From positions 1 to 64,000 of the IMG/VR virus record IMGVR_UViG_3300027777_000001: DNA of 64,000 nucleotides; one strand, 5' to 3'. The DNA comes from a virus. A program made the position numbers and the translations under genes. Shown here one piece after another: positions 52,805 through 60,367 of the stretch (positions are counted from its first letter, which is position 1; each line of letters starts with the position of its first letter). The notes below the pieces were generated by a model, which was given only the letters and a program-made list of their open reading frames with translations, was not told where the DNA came from and did not search any database.

Positions 52805-53821
52805 TTAAGTAAATATGTCCACACTTGTTTTCTGAGACCATGTAATGATGGCGATGTGTCCAGCTAAAGCCACATTTCGTTTAATGGTTTCCCTCAGACA
52901 GACCACTTGAAACTCGGTAGGGAACCTATAGATGTAGCGCATCAAGGTGGTCAGGTTCTTATCCGTAGCGTTATGAGCCATGGAGCTACACATTGCCCAG
53001 ACAATTGAAGGCTCAGTTGGTACGGCAATCAGATCAGGGCTTGCCATGACTTCGATGATCGTAGGAATACTTGCGAACATCTTGCGATGGGACATGAATT
53101 CCCGTGCAGCACCCTCAGCAATGCAGCCTGAGATCAAGCGCAGCATATTGGGGTCATTGGGTACAGCAGTCTTTAAGACACGATCCACAAAGCCCCAAGT
53201 CCTTGGGCAAGCAAAGGTCTTGTCTGAGTGATCAGGATCAAAGTTATGCAGGATTCCGGGTTTGAACTTGATAAAGGAGGTAATACTTGGATCGATATGA
53301 TGGGTTGCTGCCCAATCCAACCATTCCAAGTGATTCCCTTCCAACTCAATGTGAACCAGCCTAGATTGCAAGGCTGTACTCATGGGTTCAACCAAGGCGT
53401 TGTCTGAATCCTTATTACCTGCACAGACGATGGCTACTTTGGAATGCAGACGCTTTTGCCCGACCATCTTATCCAAGACAATCTTGTAACTAGCTTTCTG
53501 TACGTTCTCGGTAGCCCCGTTGAACTCATCCAAGAAGAGCAGCCAACCTGAGTAACCCTCAGGAAGAGGATCACCTTCAAGAGGGAAGGTATCCATAGGC
53601 ACATAAGATGCACGATCTACGCCTAGCTTAGGAAAGCCATTGAGATCACTTGGATCACATTGGGAGAGCCTAAGATCGATGACCAGTAGGTTGAAATCAG
53701 CAGCGATCTGTTTGATCATGTCTGACTTACCCATCCCTGGGCTGCCTGTCATCATCGGCACCAAACCTGCTTTGATGTAGGTGACAAGCATTGATGATGC
53801 TTGGCTAATATAAGTTTCCAT
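52805..53821 (-). CDS. MoxR-type AAA ATPase (N4 gp24-like)
   Basis: A 338-residue AAA+ ATPase. Walker A MMTGSPGMGKSDMIK (about 22-36), Walker B GWLLFLDEFNGA (about 92-103), and sensor 1 KVAIVCAGNKDSDNA. Later NFDPDHSDKTFACPRTW contains the arginine region. It probably remodels a protein target together with the VWA protein. In N4 both are middle genes; here they lie in the same leftward operon. Confidence 0.85.
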   Translation of the reverse strand: METYISQASSMLVTYIKAGLVPMMTGSPGMGKSDMIKQIAADFNLLVIDLRLSQCDPSDLNGFPKLGVDRASYVPMDTFPLEGDPLPEGYSGWLLFLDEFNGATENVQKASYKIVLDKMVGQKRLHSKVAIVCAGNKDSDNALVEPMSTALQSRLVHIELEGNHLEWLDWAATHHIDPSITSFIKFKPGILHNFDPDHSDKTFACPRTWGFVDRVLKTAVPNDPNMLRLISGCIAEGAAREFMSHRKMFASIPTIIEVMASPDLIAVPTEPSIVWAMCSSMAHNATDKNLTTLMRYIYRFPTEFQVVCLRETIKRNVALAGHIAIITWSQKTSVDIFT

Positions 53822-53824
53822 GGT

Positions 53825-54043
53825 TTAGTCCAGATTTAATTGATGGATAACGGGGAGCTTGAGCTTTAAATTAAGCTGCAAGAAGTTGATACTGTCGGTC
53901 TTGAATTCCATGTCTTCACGGTTGCTAAGACACTGACCGAGGTAAGTGTGTAAGCCCTCGAGGTATTCCCAAGCGAGAGCGTCTGTCTTATATTTCTCAG
54001 TAATGGCTTCGTATCTGAAGCTATGGGTTACGGGCATAATCAT
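53825..54043 (-). CDS. Small hypothetical protein
   Basis: A 72-residue helical protein (FRYEAITEKYKTDALAWEYL). It starts at an ATG overlapping the upstream stop and ends 4 bases before the MoxR gene. No family recognised. Confidence 0.55.
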   Translation of the reverse strand: MIMPVTHSFRYEAITEKYKTDALAWEYLEGLHTYLGQCLSNREDMEFKTDSINFLQLNLKLKLPVIHQLNLD

Positions 54044-54210
54044 TCACCTGCATTAAGTTTGGTTAATCCACGATGCATGGCCTTGATTGCTTGGCGTTTC
54101 ATTCGACGCTTCGCACAGGCTGCATACTTGTTTCCTGATTGGGGAGCACAACAGTGACACTTCATTCCCCCCGGCCCCACTAGGGTGAAGCGTTTAAAGA
54201 GACCTTTCAT
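54040..54210 (-). CDS. Small basic zinc-finger-like protein
   Basis: A 56-residue basic protein from ATG 54210, which overlaps the preceding stop (ATGA). CHCCAPQSGNKYAACAKRRM has Cys-x-Cys-Cys and a later Cys that could bind zinc, followed by a Lys/Arg-rich helix (RRMKRQAIKAMHRGLTKL). Nucleic-acid binding is likely from composition alone. Confidence 0.55.
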   Translation of the reverse strand: MKGLFKRFTLVGPGGMKCHCCAPQSGNKYAACAKRRMKRQAIKAMHRGLTKLNAGE

Positions 54211-54542
54211 GCTTCTTGCCTTAGTTCTTGGATCATCCATTCGATCCATGCAATGCGTCCTAGCTGAAACATGAGCTCTTTGTTTGGTGATTGGTTCAGT
54301 AATGCTGGATGGTTAACTGCAATCCAATCTACATAGGTATTTTGATCTCCAAGAGACTTTAATATCCAGTCTCGTAAATACCTGTAATCAGCTAATACTC
54401 CACTAAATTCTCTTAACTCTTGCGCTGCATAGTGGAGTGCATAGCAAATGTAGAGACCCCGATTAGCCGAAATTAACTTTTTTGAGTAGTTAAGGAGGTA
54501 AATACATACCATCCTGTCGTGCTCAATAAGCTTTCGTTTCAT
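54207..54542 (-). CDS. Hypothetical helical protein
   Basis: A 111-residue protein (RKLIEHDRMVCIYLLNYSKK, GLYICYALHYAAQELREFSG, MFQLGRIAWIEWMIQELRQ). Pattern of conserved-looking Trp and Cys residues (RDWILKSLG). Coupled to the zinc-finger-like gene. The family is not known to me. Confidence 0.58.
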   Translation of the reverse strand: MKRKLIEHDRMVCIYLLNYSKKLISANRGLYICYALHYAAQELREFSGVLADYRYLRDWILKSLGDQNTYVDWIAVNHPALLNQSPNKELMFQLGRIAWIEWMIQELRQEA

Positions 54543-54550
54543 GGATCACC

Positions 54551-54715
54551 TCATTCAAAGAAAGCAACGATTCCAATCAGAGACAGGAATCCAAGGGCAA
54601 TCAAGATTCCCTGGCCAACACGGGCTACCCCTGTACTAATCTTGGATTCAAGATGGGTTTGTTGAGCGAGTCTGTCTAACTCATGCCAGCCTTGGCTATG
54701 GTGGCTGCGCTTCAT
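54551..54715 (-). CDS. Small C-terminally anchored membrane protein (54 aa)
   Basis: Hand-translated: KRSHHSQGWHELDRLAQQTH, a short basic helix, then a hydrophobic C-terminus ILIALGFLSLIGIVAFF. ATG 54715 overlaps the previous stop (ATGA), and the gene ends 8 bases before the next. A tail-anchored membrane protein; function unknown. Confidence 0.55.
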   Translation of the reverse strand: MKRSHHSQGWHELDRLAQQTHLESKISTGVARVGQGILIALGFLSLIGIVAFFE

Positions 54716-54891
54716 CGATCGATCGACTCACGACCACCCATAGAACGGGTGTAGAGCAGGCCTGTGGAGCCAATGGACATGACACTAGGTTGCGCCAGTG
54801 CAGCACGCTGGGCGTTGATCTGCATGGCTAGGTTGTGGCTATAAGCCTTTGGTGGGGAGACTGTCTGATTCAGGGCTGTGGTTGTTTTCAT
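54712..54891 (-). CDS. Small hypothetical protein
   Basis: About 59 residues from ATG 54891 (KTTTALNQTVSPPKAYSHNL), a start inside the end of the upstream gene. Longer frames start far inside the neighbour and are unlikely. The C-terminus is NAQRAALAQPSVMS then Gly/Ser-rich. No family. Confidence 0.45.
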   Translation of the reverse strand: MKTTTALNQTVSPPKAYSHNLAMQINAQRAALAQPSVMSIGSTGLLYTRSMGGRESIDR

Positions 54892-55024
54892 CTTGGACTC
54901 GAAGTAGGGTGTTGTGATAGGTGTACAGAATCGCTGCCATGTCATTGGGCTTGGCGATAGGAAGCATGGATTGAGCAAGGTCGATCACATCTTGCAACTT
55001 ATCGAGAGTCGGATAGACTCCCAT
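54839..55024 (-). CDS. Small hypothetical protein
   Basis: About 61 residues from ATG 55024 (GVYPTLDKLQDVIDLAQSML), a helical protein with a Pro/Ser acidic tail. It overlaps the next gene by about 50 bases in another frame, unusual but with helical amphipathic pattern (DKLQDVIDLAQSMLPIAKPN). Start choice is uncertain. Confidence 0.45.
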   Translation of the reverse strand: MGVYPTLDKLQDVIDLAQSMLPIAKPNDMAAILYTYHNTLLRVQDENNHSPESDSLPTKGL

Positions 55025-55040
55025 GGCATGAGGGACTGGA

Positions 55041-55472
55041 TTAGTGCTGTGTTTCAAGATGGATCTGCTCCGGTGTTGATTCAGCAGGCAAGCCTTCTTG
55101 AACACGTTGAGCTTTGATCTGCTCGATGATCTTGGCAATCCCACTGGAATAGAACAAGCCAGCCAATTGACCTGAGGTGCAACTGTTTAGATACTCTTGG
55201 ACATTTGCAGGGGTTAAGGCAGGCGTTGAGAGGGCTCTGGCAAGGCCTTCTGGCTCCAAGCTGTATTCATCCACGATAGCCATGAAAGACCGGATACGGT
55301 CTGTTATACGGTTCACAGGAGGTGGTGAGATTCCAGCCTCTACGAGCACACGGTTGACAGTCCGTTTAGAGGTCTTAAACTTTTCTGCGAGCTCGGTTTG
55401 GTTGAATATATCAGCCCGAAACCAGTCGGCAAGGAGTTGCTTTTCAGCAAGGGAAATACACTTTACGGTCAT
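55041..55472 (-). CDS. Helix-turn-helix DNA-binding protein
   Basis: A 143-residue protein. Residues about 6-48 form a helix-turn-helix (SLAEKQLLADWFRADIFNQT then ELAEKFKTSKRTVNRVLVEA, a GntR/ParB/transposase-like HTH). The rest is helical and unassigned, with a proline-rich end. As the first gene downstream of the RNAP2 terminator it might be a middle-gene regulator. It is the most regulator-like gene in this part of the window, but I see no CI/Cro-type signature. Confidence 0.65.
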   Translation of the reverse strand: MTVKCISLAEKQLLADWFRADIFNQTELAEKFKTSKRTVNRVLVEAGISPPPVNRITDRIRSFMAIVDEYSLEPEGLARALSTPALTPANVQEYLNSCTSGQLAGLFYSSGIAKIIEQIKAQRVQEGLPAESTPEQIHLETQH

Positions 55473-55592
55473 TTTGAAATCCTAGTTAGGGTATCGGTCG
55501 CTTTAGTCAAAAATCAGATTTTTGAAAAGTTAGACTATGTATTGGGGCAAAATAGAAGTCTGCTAAAACTTCTATAAATGGACAAAAAAAAA

Positions 55593-55610
55593 GAGACCCC
55601 GAAGGGTCTC
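55593..55610 (-). terminator. Terminator after the RNA polymerase genes
   Basis: GAGACCC (55593-55599) and GGGTCTC (55604-55610) with loop CGAA; read leftward it is followed by a run of nine or more T. It lies 54 bases after the stop of the RNAP2 second exon. Confidence 0.88.
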
Positions 55611-55663
55611 AATCTATATTTCACCGACTTCCCGGAGGGAAGCTCTGTGAGTACTTCTAATAG

Positions 55664-56490
55664 TTATGACAAGGCATAGTTCCCTAGCCTGATGTGTACG
55701 CCTAGGTCTTTACTCTTCTTCATCCACTTTCCCTTGTAGCCAGTGATCTGGGTAAGAACATCGGACAAGATCTCACTCTCGGCTAGATCAGCCATCACGT
55801 AGATGTACTGTTGACGAAGATGGTTCAGGTTATTAGGGTGACACTTGAACTCATCATGGATCGTCACTAGAGGGAAGGGTGCATACATCTGCATCTGGTC
55901 GATGAGAGTAGACAACTTCTCTAAGTGTGCTGTGGATAACTGATCCACAGTCTTGGTTGTTAGATGAGGCAGGATCACCACATCAGCTAACTTGCTACGG
56001 TTGAACTGCTCGATGTAATACATTGTTTTACCTGACAAGGCAGGTGAGCTGAAGTTTGGATACATTCTTCGGACATCTAATGTGTCCTTGATTAGAGCCT
56101 GAGCATTGCTGACAACTACTGGATCGTAGTTACAACGCCTGTGCATAGCCCGTAATACGTAACCATCGATGCTATGTATACAATTCGCCGCCAGTGATAA
56201 TCCCTTCTTAGTCCCTACATTGTCATAGTAGGTATAGGTGAAGGTGGCATGATCTAACTCATCAACCTCGATGCGTGCATCGATCTTGTCCATGACTTTG
56301 ACCTTGGCATCATACCCATCGGGTAATTGCCAAGCGTGCTCCAAAGCCCATGGTTGCCATGATGCAAGCAGGTCTTGGAGAAGCTCCCAAGGCCCGGGTG
56401 CCACGATCTGAGCTGCCTGATAGAAGGCATCCAGTTCAGGACTATCCTCGCCAAATATGGCTTTGGGAGTCTTTTTACTACCGTAGAAAG
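55664..56490 (-). CDS. RNA polymerase subunit 2 (N4 RNAP2-like), exon 2
   Basis: The second exon of the small T7-like RNA polymerase subunit. It opens in motif B (CT TTC TAC GGT, giving S-F-Y-G-S-K after splicing), then the fingers/thumb region, LAANCIHSIDGYVLRAMHRR (the segment before motif C in T7 RNAP) and FPLVTIHDEFKCHPNN (motif C, His-Asp). Joined to exon 1 (57327-57738) it gives 413 codons, 412 residues, very near N4 gp16 (about 404). An ORF caller would start this part at GTG 56404, which is only an internal codon. Function: middle-gene transcription with RNAP1. Confidence 0.88.
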
Positions 56491-57326
56491 CAATGTGTTC
56501 AGGATAGTTCGTTAAGCTATCCCCGCTTTATTCAAGCTGCTATGTATTCCTACATAGATCAGACTATATCTTCACCCATCACTGGGGTTCTGCGCTTCCA
56601 CCCACTTGGGTGTACTCCCTTACGGGATAGTCGTTGCACCTTTTACAACAGCTTTACACATCTGGATAAATAGTTCTTCATCCAAATCGCCTTTTGCTCT
56701 ATTAACAGCCCATGCTACCCATTGAACATTACCCTGTGTGTACCCTAATTTAGGTTGCAGTTTGTCAATTGACAATCCAGCAGGGTGTTCTTTTTCAACG
56801 AATAGTGATTGGTTGGTGTATTTACACTTCCCATTTTGCTGTTTCCAGAGGTCAAGCATATATTCCATAGTGATATTAAATGGGCGTTCGTTTCGTTTGT
56901 TGTTGGTTTTTGCTGAAGATATCCTCTGGCAAATAGCAGAAACTAACTTACGTTCGTCCCCTTTATATGGTGCAAATCGGCCTGTGCCATCGTAGCCTTT
57001 ATGTTTAGCTCGCCATTCTCTAGCTTCTTTTGCTAGACACACACGACATTCTGGTTTGAAATCAGCAATGACGTTGGCGTTGAATTGTGAGCTGTTTTTA
57101 CTTTTGGCGGGGCCGTATGCATTTAAAGGTTTAATTTCATTACAGATCCGACAGGTTTTCATCGTATTCCTATAGGTAAAGTCATAGAAGTATTTTACGA
57201 TTATTTCTACGGAATAGCTATCATAACTTGGCTCAGGATTGTCCTTATTTTTCAATAGTGGGATGTTCCCTGAGTTCACAGAATTGCGTATTTCTAGTTG
57301 CCTAGAAAGTGACCCCTTTTATTCTA
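56491..57326 (-). ncRNA. Group I intron in motif B of the RNAP2 gene
   Basis: An 836-nt self-splicing intron candidate. The exon end TGACCT pairs with the internal guide GGGTCA shortly inside the intron, giving the usual U-G wobble at the 5' splice site after 57327. The 3' splice site is after G at 56491. Core sequences of group I introns are present in order: Q-like AATCCTGAGCCAAG (57228-57241), R TGCAACGACTA (56628-56638) and S AAGATATAGTCTGA (56559-56572), with P7 pairing GACTA/TAGTC. Splicing joins MT to SFYGSK, restoring the T7-like MTLAYGSK motif B. It encodes an HNH nuclease between Q and R. Confidence 0.9.
56620..57162 (-). CDS. Intron-encoded HNH homing endonuclease
   Basis: About 180 residues from ATG 57162 (KTCRICNEIKPLNAYGPAKS), with AGGAA six bases upstream; this start, unlike the longer frame from 57279, leaves the intron Q element free. 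Two zinc-binding CxxC pairs (CRICNEIKP and CRVCLAKE) precede an HNH-type core NGKCKYTNQSLF...GLSIDKLQPKLGYTQGNV, with QWVAWAVNRAKGDL after it. It would cut intronless copies of the RNAP2 gene so that the intron spreads. Its last codons (ACGACTATC) overlap the intron R element. Confidence 0.85.
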   Translation of the reverse strand: MKTCRICNEIKPLNAYGPAKSKNSSQFNANVIADFKPECRVCLAKEAREWRAKHKGYDGTGRFAPYKGDERKLVSAICQRISSAKTNNKRNERPFNITMEYMLDLWKQQNGKCKYTNQSLFVEKEHPAGLSIDKLQPKLGYTQGNVQWVAWAVNRAKGDLDEELFIQMCKAVVKGATTIP

Positions 57327-57738
57327 AGGTCATTAGACACTTCTTGGCATCTGCTCGAGGGATTGTGATGTTGCTCCCCAAGATGGCATTCATCGTATCT
57401 GTGGTCAGGGTGTATGCGTCTGCTCGGACATTGGGGTTCGTTAAGCCCGTAGACGCAGCACCCGCAGGGCATCCTGTGATAGCAGCCATGATCTGAATGC
57501 CTGAACATACAGCATCAAATCCAACCAAGTGTCCAGAGGGTTCCCCCCTCTGTGCTGCTCGGATAGCTTGGCAAGCCTTCATGTACAAAGGCTTCTTATC
57601 AGCCTGATCTACTAGGCTCTCTAAGATATCCAAGTTAGCCTCGGCCCATGTAATACGTTCCTCGAATAGAAGTTTGTCGATACCGAATTGGTTTGCGACA
57701 TCAATGAGTAAGTACTGCCAGCCTGTGAAGGTTTGCAT
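57327..57738 (-). CDS. RNA polymerase subunit 2 (N4 RNAP2-like), exon 1
   Basis: First exon, from ATG 57738 (MQTFTGWQYLLIDVANQFGI) preceded by AAAGG. It includes motif A, LVGFDAVCSGIQIMAAITGC, the equivalent of T7 FDGSCSGIQHFSA with the catalytic Asp, and ends in the start of motif B (RADAKKCLMT, Arg and Lys at the T7 R627/K631 positions). Without splicing the frame hits a stop 3 codons into the intron (CTTAGAATAA). RNAP1 lies upstream, separated by a 72-codon gene. A longer frame start at 57867 overlaps that small gene and is rejected. Confidence 0.88.
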
Positions 57739-57748
57739 GATTAGACCT

Positions 57749-57967
57749 TTATGGGAATAGAATTGCCATGGCACGGATGTGCTTGGGTATGTTGTCGTGA
57801 TTGGGTATCCACTGCCAATCGTATCCGCCGATACCTTTATCCATACAGAGGTACCAATTTTCTCCAAATTTCTTATATGTTCCTAAAATCCGTTCGGTAC
57901 CCCAATCATCCCCATTGGGGAAGACTAGAACCTCACCGTTGGGACTGAAGTGATACTTTGATTTCAT
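57749..57967 (-). CDS. Small protein between the two RNAP subunits
   Basis: A 72-residue protein with many aromatic residues (YHFSPNGEVLVFPNGDDWGT, YKKFGENWYLCMDKGIGGYD). Beta-rich, probably a small barrel. ATG 57967 overlaps the RNAP1 stop (ATGA), and it ends 11 bases before RNAP2, so all three are likely translated together. I know no N4 counterpart between the two subunit genes. Function unknown; an RNAP cofactor is a fair guess. Confidence 0.6.
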   Translation of the reverse strand: MKSKYHFSPNGEVLVFPNGDDWGTERILGTYKKFGENWYLCMDKGIGGYDWQWIPNHDNIPKHIRAMAILFP

Positions 57968-58872
57968 GTTGGAACTCCTGTAACAACCTCTTCATTGAAG
58001 AGCTCGATGCTTGCCTTCTTGAAGGGTGTGCCTTGGGTGTTGATGTGATAGCCGCAGGAATAGATACGGCCTCTCTTGTCAACCTTGTGGGTTAACCAGA
58101 ACTTATTACCTTGGTTCACTAAGAGACTGTAGAAGCCATAAGACTGAGTCTTAAAGTCTTGCCATAGACTGATCTGCTCTTGGTTCTTGGCTACGAACGT
58201 AGGCTCCTCTTCAACACTAGATAAGAACTCAGTGTTGATCTTTAGAGGAACTTGGTTCATTAGATTCAGAACATCTAAGCAGATGTCTCCACCATGGTGA
58301 TTACCTTGACCCAGTATCAATGAATCATTGTGGGTCAAGTAACCTGAGCTGTAGTTGCTAGTGAGCTCCAGTGGACTACACACCATGGGTGGTAAGTAGC
58401 TACTGTTACGCACAAAGTCTAGAGTCTGCTTGGTTAAGAAGATCCTAGACACCACTGTTAAGCTCGCTGTCCTACCTACCTTACCAATGTCAAAGGCATC
58501 GGTTAAGCATAGTATGGCTAAGATCTCAGCGACTGTTGTGACTGCTTGTACTCGGTCACTGAACTTCAATCGACTCGCCATCTGTGCTGCAACAGAAGAC
58601 AACATCTCTTCTTTCTGGAAGTAACAGATACCTACGAAGATGTCTGTCACCAAGGTCTCGAAGTCTAGCCCTTCAAGCTGGGCTATCCTTCTATTCTTGG
58701 ATTCATAGTAGGTACCTGCTGCATACTTCTCCAGAAGTTCTACACCTTCTTGTATCTTGGCTTGAGTATCAGGGTTGTCCCTGATGTCACCAGAGATATA
58801 ACCGTCAATGAACTTACGGCTATATCTTTCCTCATTGGCTTCTTGCATGAAGATCTGCTTCAAAGTATCCAT
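57964..58872 (-). CDS. RNA polymerase subunit 1 (N4 RNAP1-like)
   Basis: A 302-residue protein (N4 gp15 about 270). The C-terminus FWLTHKVDKRGRIYSCGYHI has the T7-type DxxGR motif, which contacts the template and +1 base; this ends before motif A, which is on subunit 2. The N-terminal helical part (MDTLKQIFMQEANEERYSRK, LEGLDFETLVTDIFVGICYF) corresponds to the N-terminal domain. ATG 58872 has GGAG eight bases upstream. Together with RNAP2 it transcribes middle genes in N4-like phages. Confidence 0.85.
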   Translation of the reverse strand: MDTLKQIFMQEANEERYSRKFIDGYISGDIRDNPDTQAKIQEGVELLEKYAAGTYYESKNRRIAQLEGLDFETLVTDIFVGICYFQKEEMLSSVAAQMASRLKFSDRVQAVTTVAEILAILCLTDAFDIGKVGRTASLTVVSRIFLTKQTLDFVRNSSYLPPMVCSPLELTSNYSSGYLTHNDSLILGQGNHHGGDICLDVLNLMNQVPLKINTEFLSSVEEEPTFVAKNQEQISLWQDFKTQSYGFYSLLVNQGNKFWLTHKVDKRGRIYSCGYHINTQGTPFKKASIELFNEEVVTGVPT

Positions 58873-58885
58873 GCCTACTCCAAGA

Positions 58886-59251
58886 TTAGTAATGAACTAC
58901 GTGAACGAACTTACCGAGCTTCTTCATGGTTTGAATCATGTGGGCTGTGCCTCTTGATTTTTGATCCCAAAAGGCTACGAGACCATCTGCTGCTTTACTC
59001 ATGGCATCGTTACGGATGAACCCTGCACGCTTGCCATAGGTATCCCAATCTGCAGGGAACTTAATCAAAGGTACGTGGTATTCCTCTGCGAACAGGACAC
59101 CCAATCTGTCTGCACCTCTTGCCATGCCACTGACAATGCTCACTGAGACTTCGGCTAAAGCGTGATCCCCTAAGCCTAAGAGGACTAGTTGCATAGTCGT
59201 ATAGTCCTCAAAGTCTCTACCGCCCGCTACAATCAATTTAAAGTCATTCAT
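58886..59251 (-). CDS. DUF2493-type SLOG family protein
   Basis: About 121 residues from ATG 59251 (AGGGG eight bases upstream). The family motifs are plain: KLIVAGGRDFEDYTTM, SIVSGMARGADRLGVLFAEE, FPADWDTYGKRAGFIRNDAM and RGTAHMIQTMKKLGK, the pattern of DUF2493/YspA-like SLOG Rossmann proteins that bind nucleotide-derived ligands. It is the first gene after an early-type promoter, so an early function, perhaps host take-over or counter-defence, is inferred. Confidence 0.85.
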   Translation of the reverse strand: MNDFKLIVAGGRDFEDYTTMQLVLLGLGDHALAEVSVSIVSGMARGADRLGVLFAEEYHVPLIKFPADWDTYGKRAGFIRNDAMSKAADGLVAFWDQKSRGTAHMIQTMKKLGKFVHVVHY

Positions 59252-59295
59252 GGTACGCACCCCTTAACTGTGAATATGGAAGGCAGGAAGGCCCT

Positions 59296-59311
59296 ATACA
59301 GAGGCGTAGCC
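59296..59311 (-). promoter_or_regulatory. Early promoter hairpin copy 7
   Basis: ACA (59298-59300), GA, then GGC-GTA-GCC (59303-59311) on the + strand, the weakest stem of the set (3 bp). The inferred start is at 59296, 45 bases before the DUF2493 gene start. If the + strand is template, the loop faces the vRNAP as in N4. Confidence 0.6.
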
Positions 59312-59343
59312 CCCCATGCATCACCCGCAGCGAGGGAAAAGAA

Positions 59344-59369
59344 CCCAGCCCTCCCGAAGGAAGACTGGA
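59344..59369 (-). terminator. Intrinsic terminator before the DUF2493 unit
   Basis: Stem made of CCAGCCCTCC-type left arm and GGAAGACTGG right arm around a CGAA loop (imperfect), followed leftward by TTCTTTT. It ends the three-gene unit of 60.3-59.4 kb before the next promoter. Confidence 0.6.
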
Positions 59370-59375
59370 TTAGGT

Positions 59376-59669
59376 TTACTTTGAGCCAAGACGATTTGAT
59401 TCTTTGAGTCGGTAATAATCGTTGGTGGCAATGACTAGCTCACGTTGCAAGCTATCGACCTCTGTATTAATTATCGTGAACATCTCTTCTATGCCCAGCT
59501 GTTTGATTCTCTCAAGGCCGTAACCTAAAGTGGTTAAGATACGATGCGTACCTGTCTCAACTCGGTCATTTACCTTCCCGCATAATTCATCTACTACTTC
59601 TAGCTGGGCTTTTAAATTTGCAATAACAGCTAATGCTGTTTTGTGGTCATCGATTGCGATGTTGTTCAT
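59376..59669 (-). CDS. Small coiled-coil-like hypothetical protein
   Basis: About 97 residues from ATG 59669 (NNIAIDDHKTALAVIANLKA), with AAAGGAATCAAC upstream as in the next two genes. The whole protein is helical with heptads (KAQLEVVDELCGKVNDRVET, GIEEMFTIINTEVDSLQREL). Same design as the two upstream genes. Confidence 0.6.
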   Translation of the reverse strand: MNNIAIDDHKTALAVIANLKAQLEVVDELCGKVNDRVETGTHRILTTLGYGLERIKQLGIEEMFTIINTEVDSLQRELVIATNDYYRLKESNRLGSK

Positions 59670-59721
59670 GTTGATTCCTTTGGATTGAGCCCAATCATCT
59701 CGAAAGATGACTGGATTAGGG

Positions 59722-59934
59722 TTAAGGCGTGATGTTTCCTGCAAGTTTGAGCTCTAGCACTTCAAGACGAATCTGGTTCGCTCGGTCTTTGATGTGTGCA
59801 ACACAAGCAGGGGTGAAATCGCAAACACCAATTACCATTTCATTCTCGATCCCGAGGATGTACTCGTTGATGTATCGAATGTGTAATTTCATTGCTGAGA
59901 GATGTTCGTTCATCTGTTCGGTACGTGCGCTCAT
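59722..59934 (-). CDS. Small helical hypothetical protein
   Basis: A 70-residue helical protein (TEQMNEHLSAMKLHIRYINE, VAHIKDRANQIRLEVLELKL). The ribosome site CAAAGGAATCATT is nearly the same as upstream and downstream, suggesting duplication of the unit header. Function unknown. Confidence 0.58.
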   Translation of the reverse strand: MSARTEQMNEHLSAMKLHIRYINEYILGIENEMVIGVCDFTPACVAHIKDRANQIRLEVLELKLAGNITP

Positions 59935-59955
59935 AATGATTCCTTTGGATGTGAG

Positions 59956-60285
59956 TTACCAAATACCTCTAGTTATTAGCTTTGCAAATTCATGGTTTTC
60001 TTTTTCTAATTCTTCAGCAGTGACATCGTTTGGTGCTTGGCGACGGTAGCTTGCGTACATAGCTGCACCATCTCGTTCTTGTTGCAAGTTATCGACTTGT
60101 TCAAGGATCAAGATGAGTTTGCCCAAGGTAGTCGAATGCTCTCTGGTTTCGGCTGTGAAGTTGAGTTTGATCATGATGCGATCAATAGCTTCTTCGGTAT
60201 AGTCTCGAACAAGTGCTTCTGCTCGGTCTATCTTGGCTTGAAGACTGGCGTTAATTCGAGCTTGTTGTTCTTCGGTCAGTTTCAT
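59956..60285 (-). CDS. Small helical hypothetical protein
   Basis: A 109-residue basic/acidic helical protein (QQARINASLQAKIDRAEALV, LGKLILILEQVDNLQQERDG, DVTAEELEKENHEFAKLITR). The LxxERD and heptads suggest a coiled coil. First gene after the 60.3 kb terminator; no promoter copy lies directly in front, so it may be expressed by readthrough. Confidence 0.55.
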   Translation of the reverse strand: MKLTEEQQARINASLQAKIDRAEALVRDYTEEAIDRIMIKLNFTAETREHSTTLGKLILILEQVDNLQQERDGAAMYASYRRQAPNDVTAEELEKENHEFAKLITRGIW

Positions 60286-60324
60286 GATGGTTCCTTTGGA
60301 TTGTGTAATCGGGGATATAAAAAA

Positions 60325-60350
60325 ACCTACAACCCCGAAGGGAAGTAGGC
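60325..60350 (-). terminator. Intrinsic terminator after the duplicated-domain early gene
   Basis: ACCTAC (60325-60330) pairs with GTAGGC/T-side (60345-60350), and CCCC with GGG around CGAA; read leftward, it is followed by TTTTTTTATA. Confidence 0.8.
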
Positions 60351-60367
60351 TTATCAGTGCTGAGGCA

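Noticed and set aside
55664-56404. An independent 246-codon gene for the RNAP C-terminus
   Set aside because: Its GTG start has no ribosome site and the frame extends upstream through conserved motif B to the intron border; it is exon 2.
57319-57867. A 182-codon gene starting at 57867 for the middle of the RNA polymerase
   Set aside because: Its first 43 codons overlap the better-supported 72-codon gene; the T7-like region begins at ATG 57738, and the frame continues after intron removal, not at the stop near 57319.
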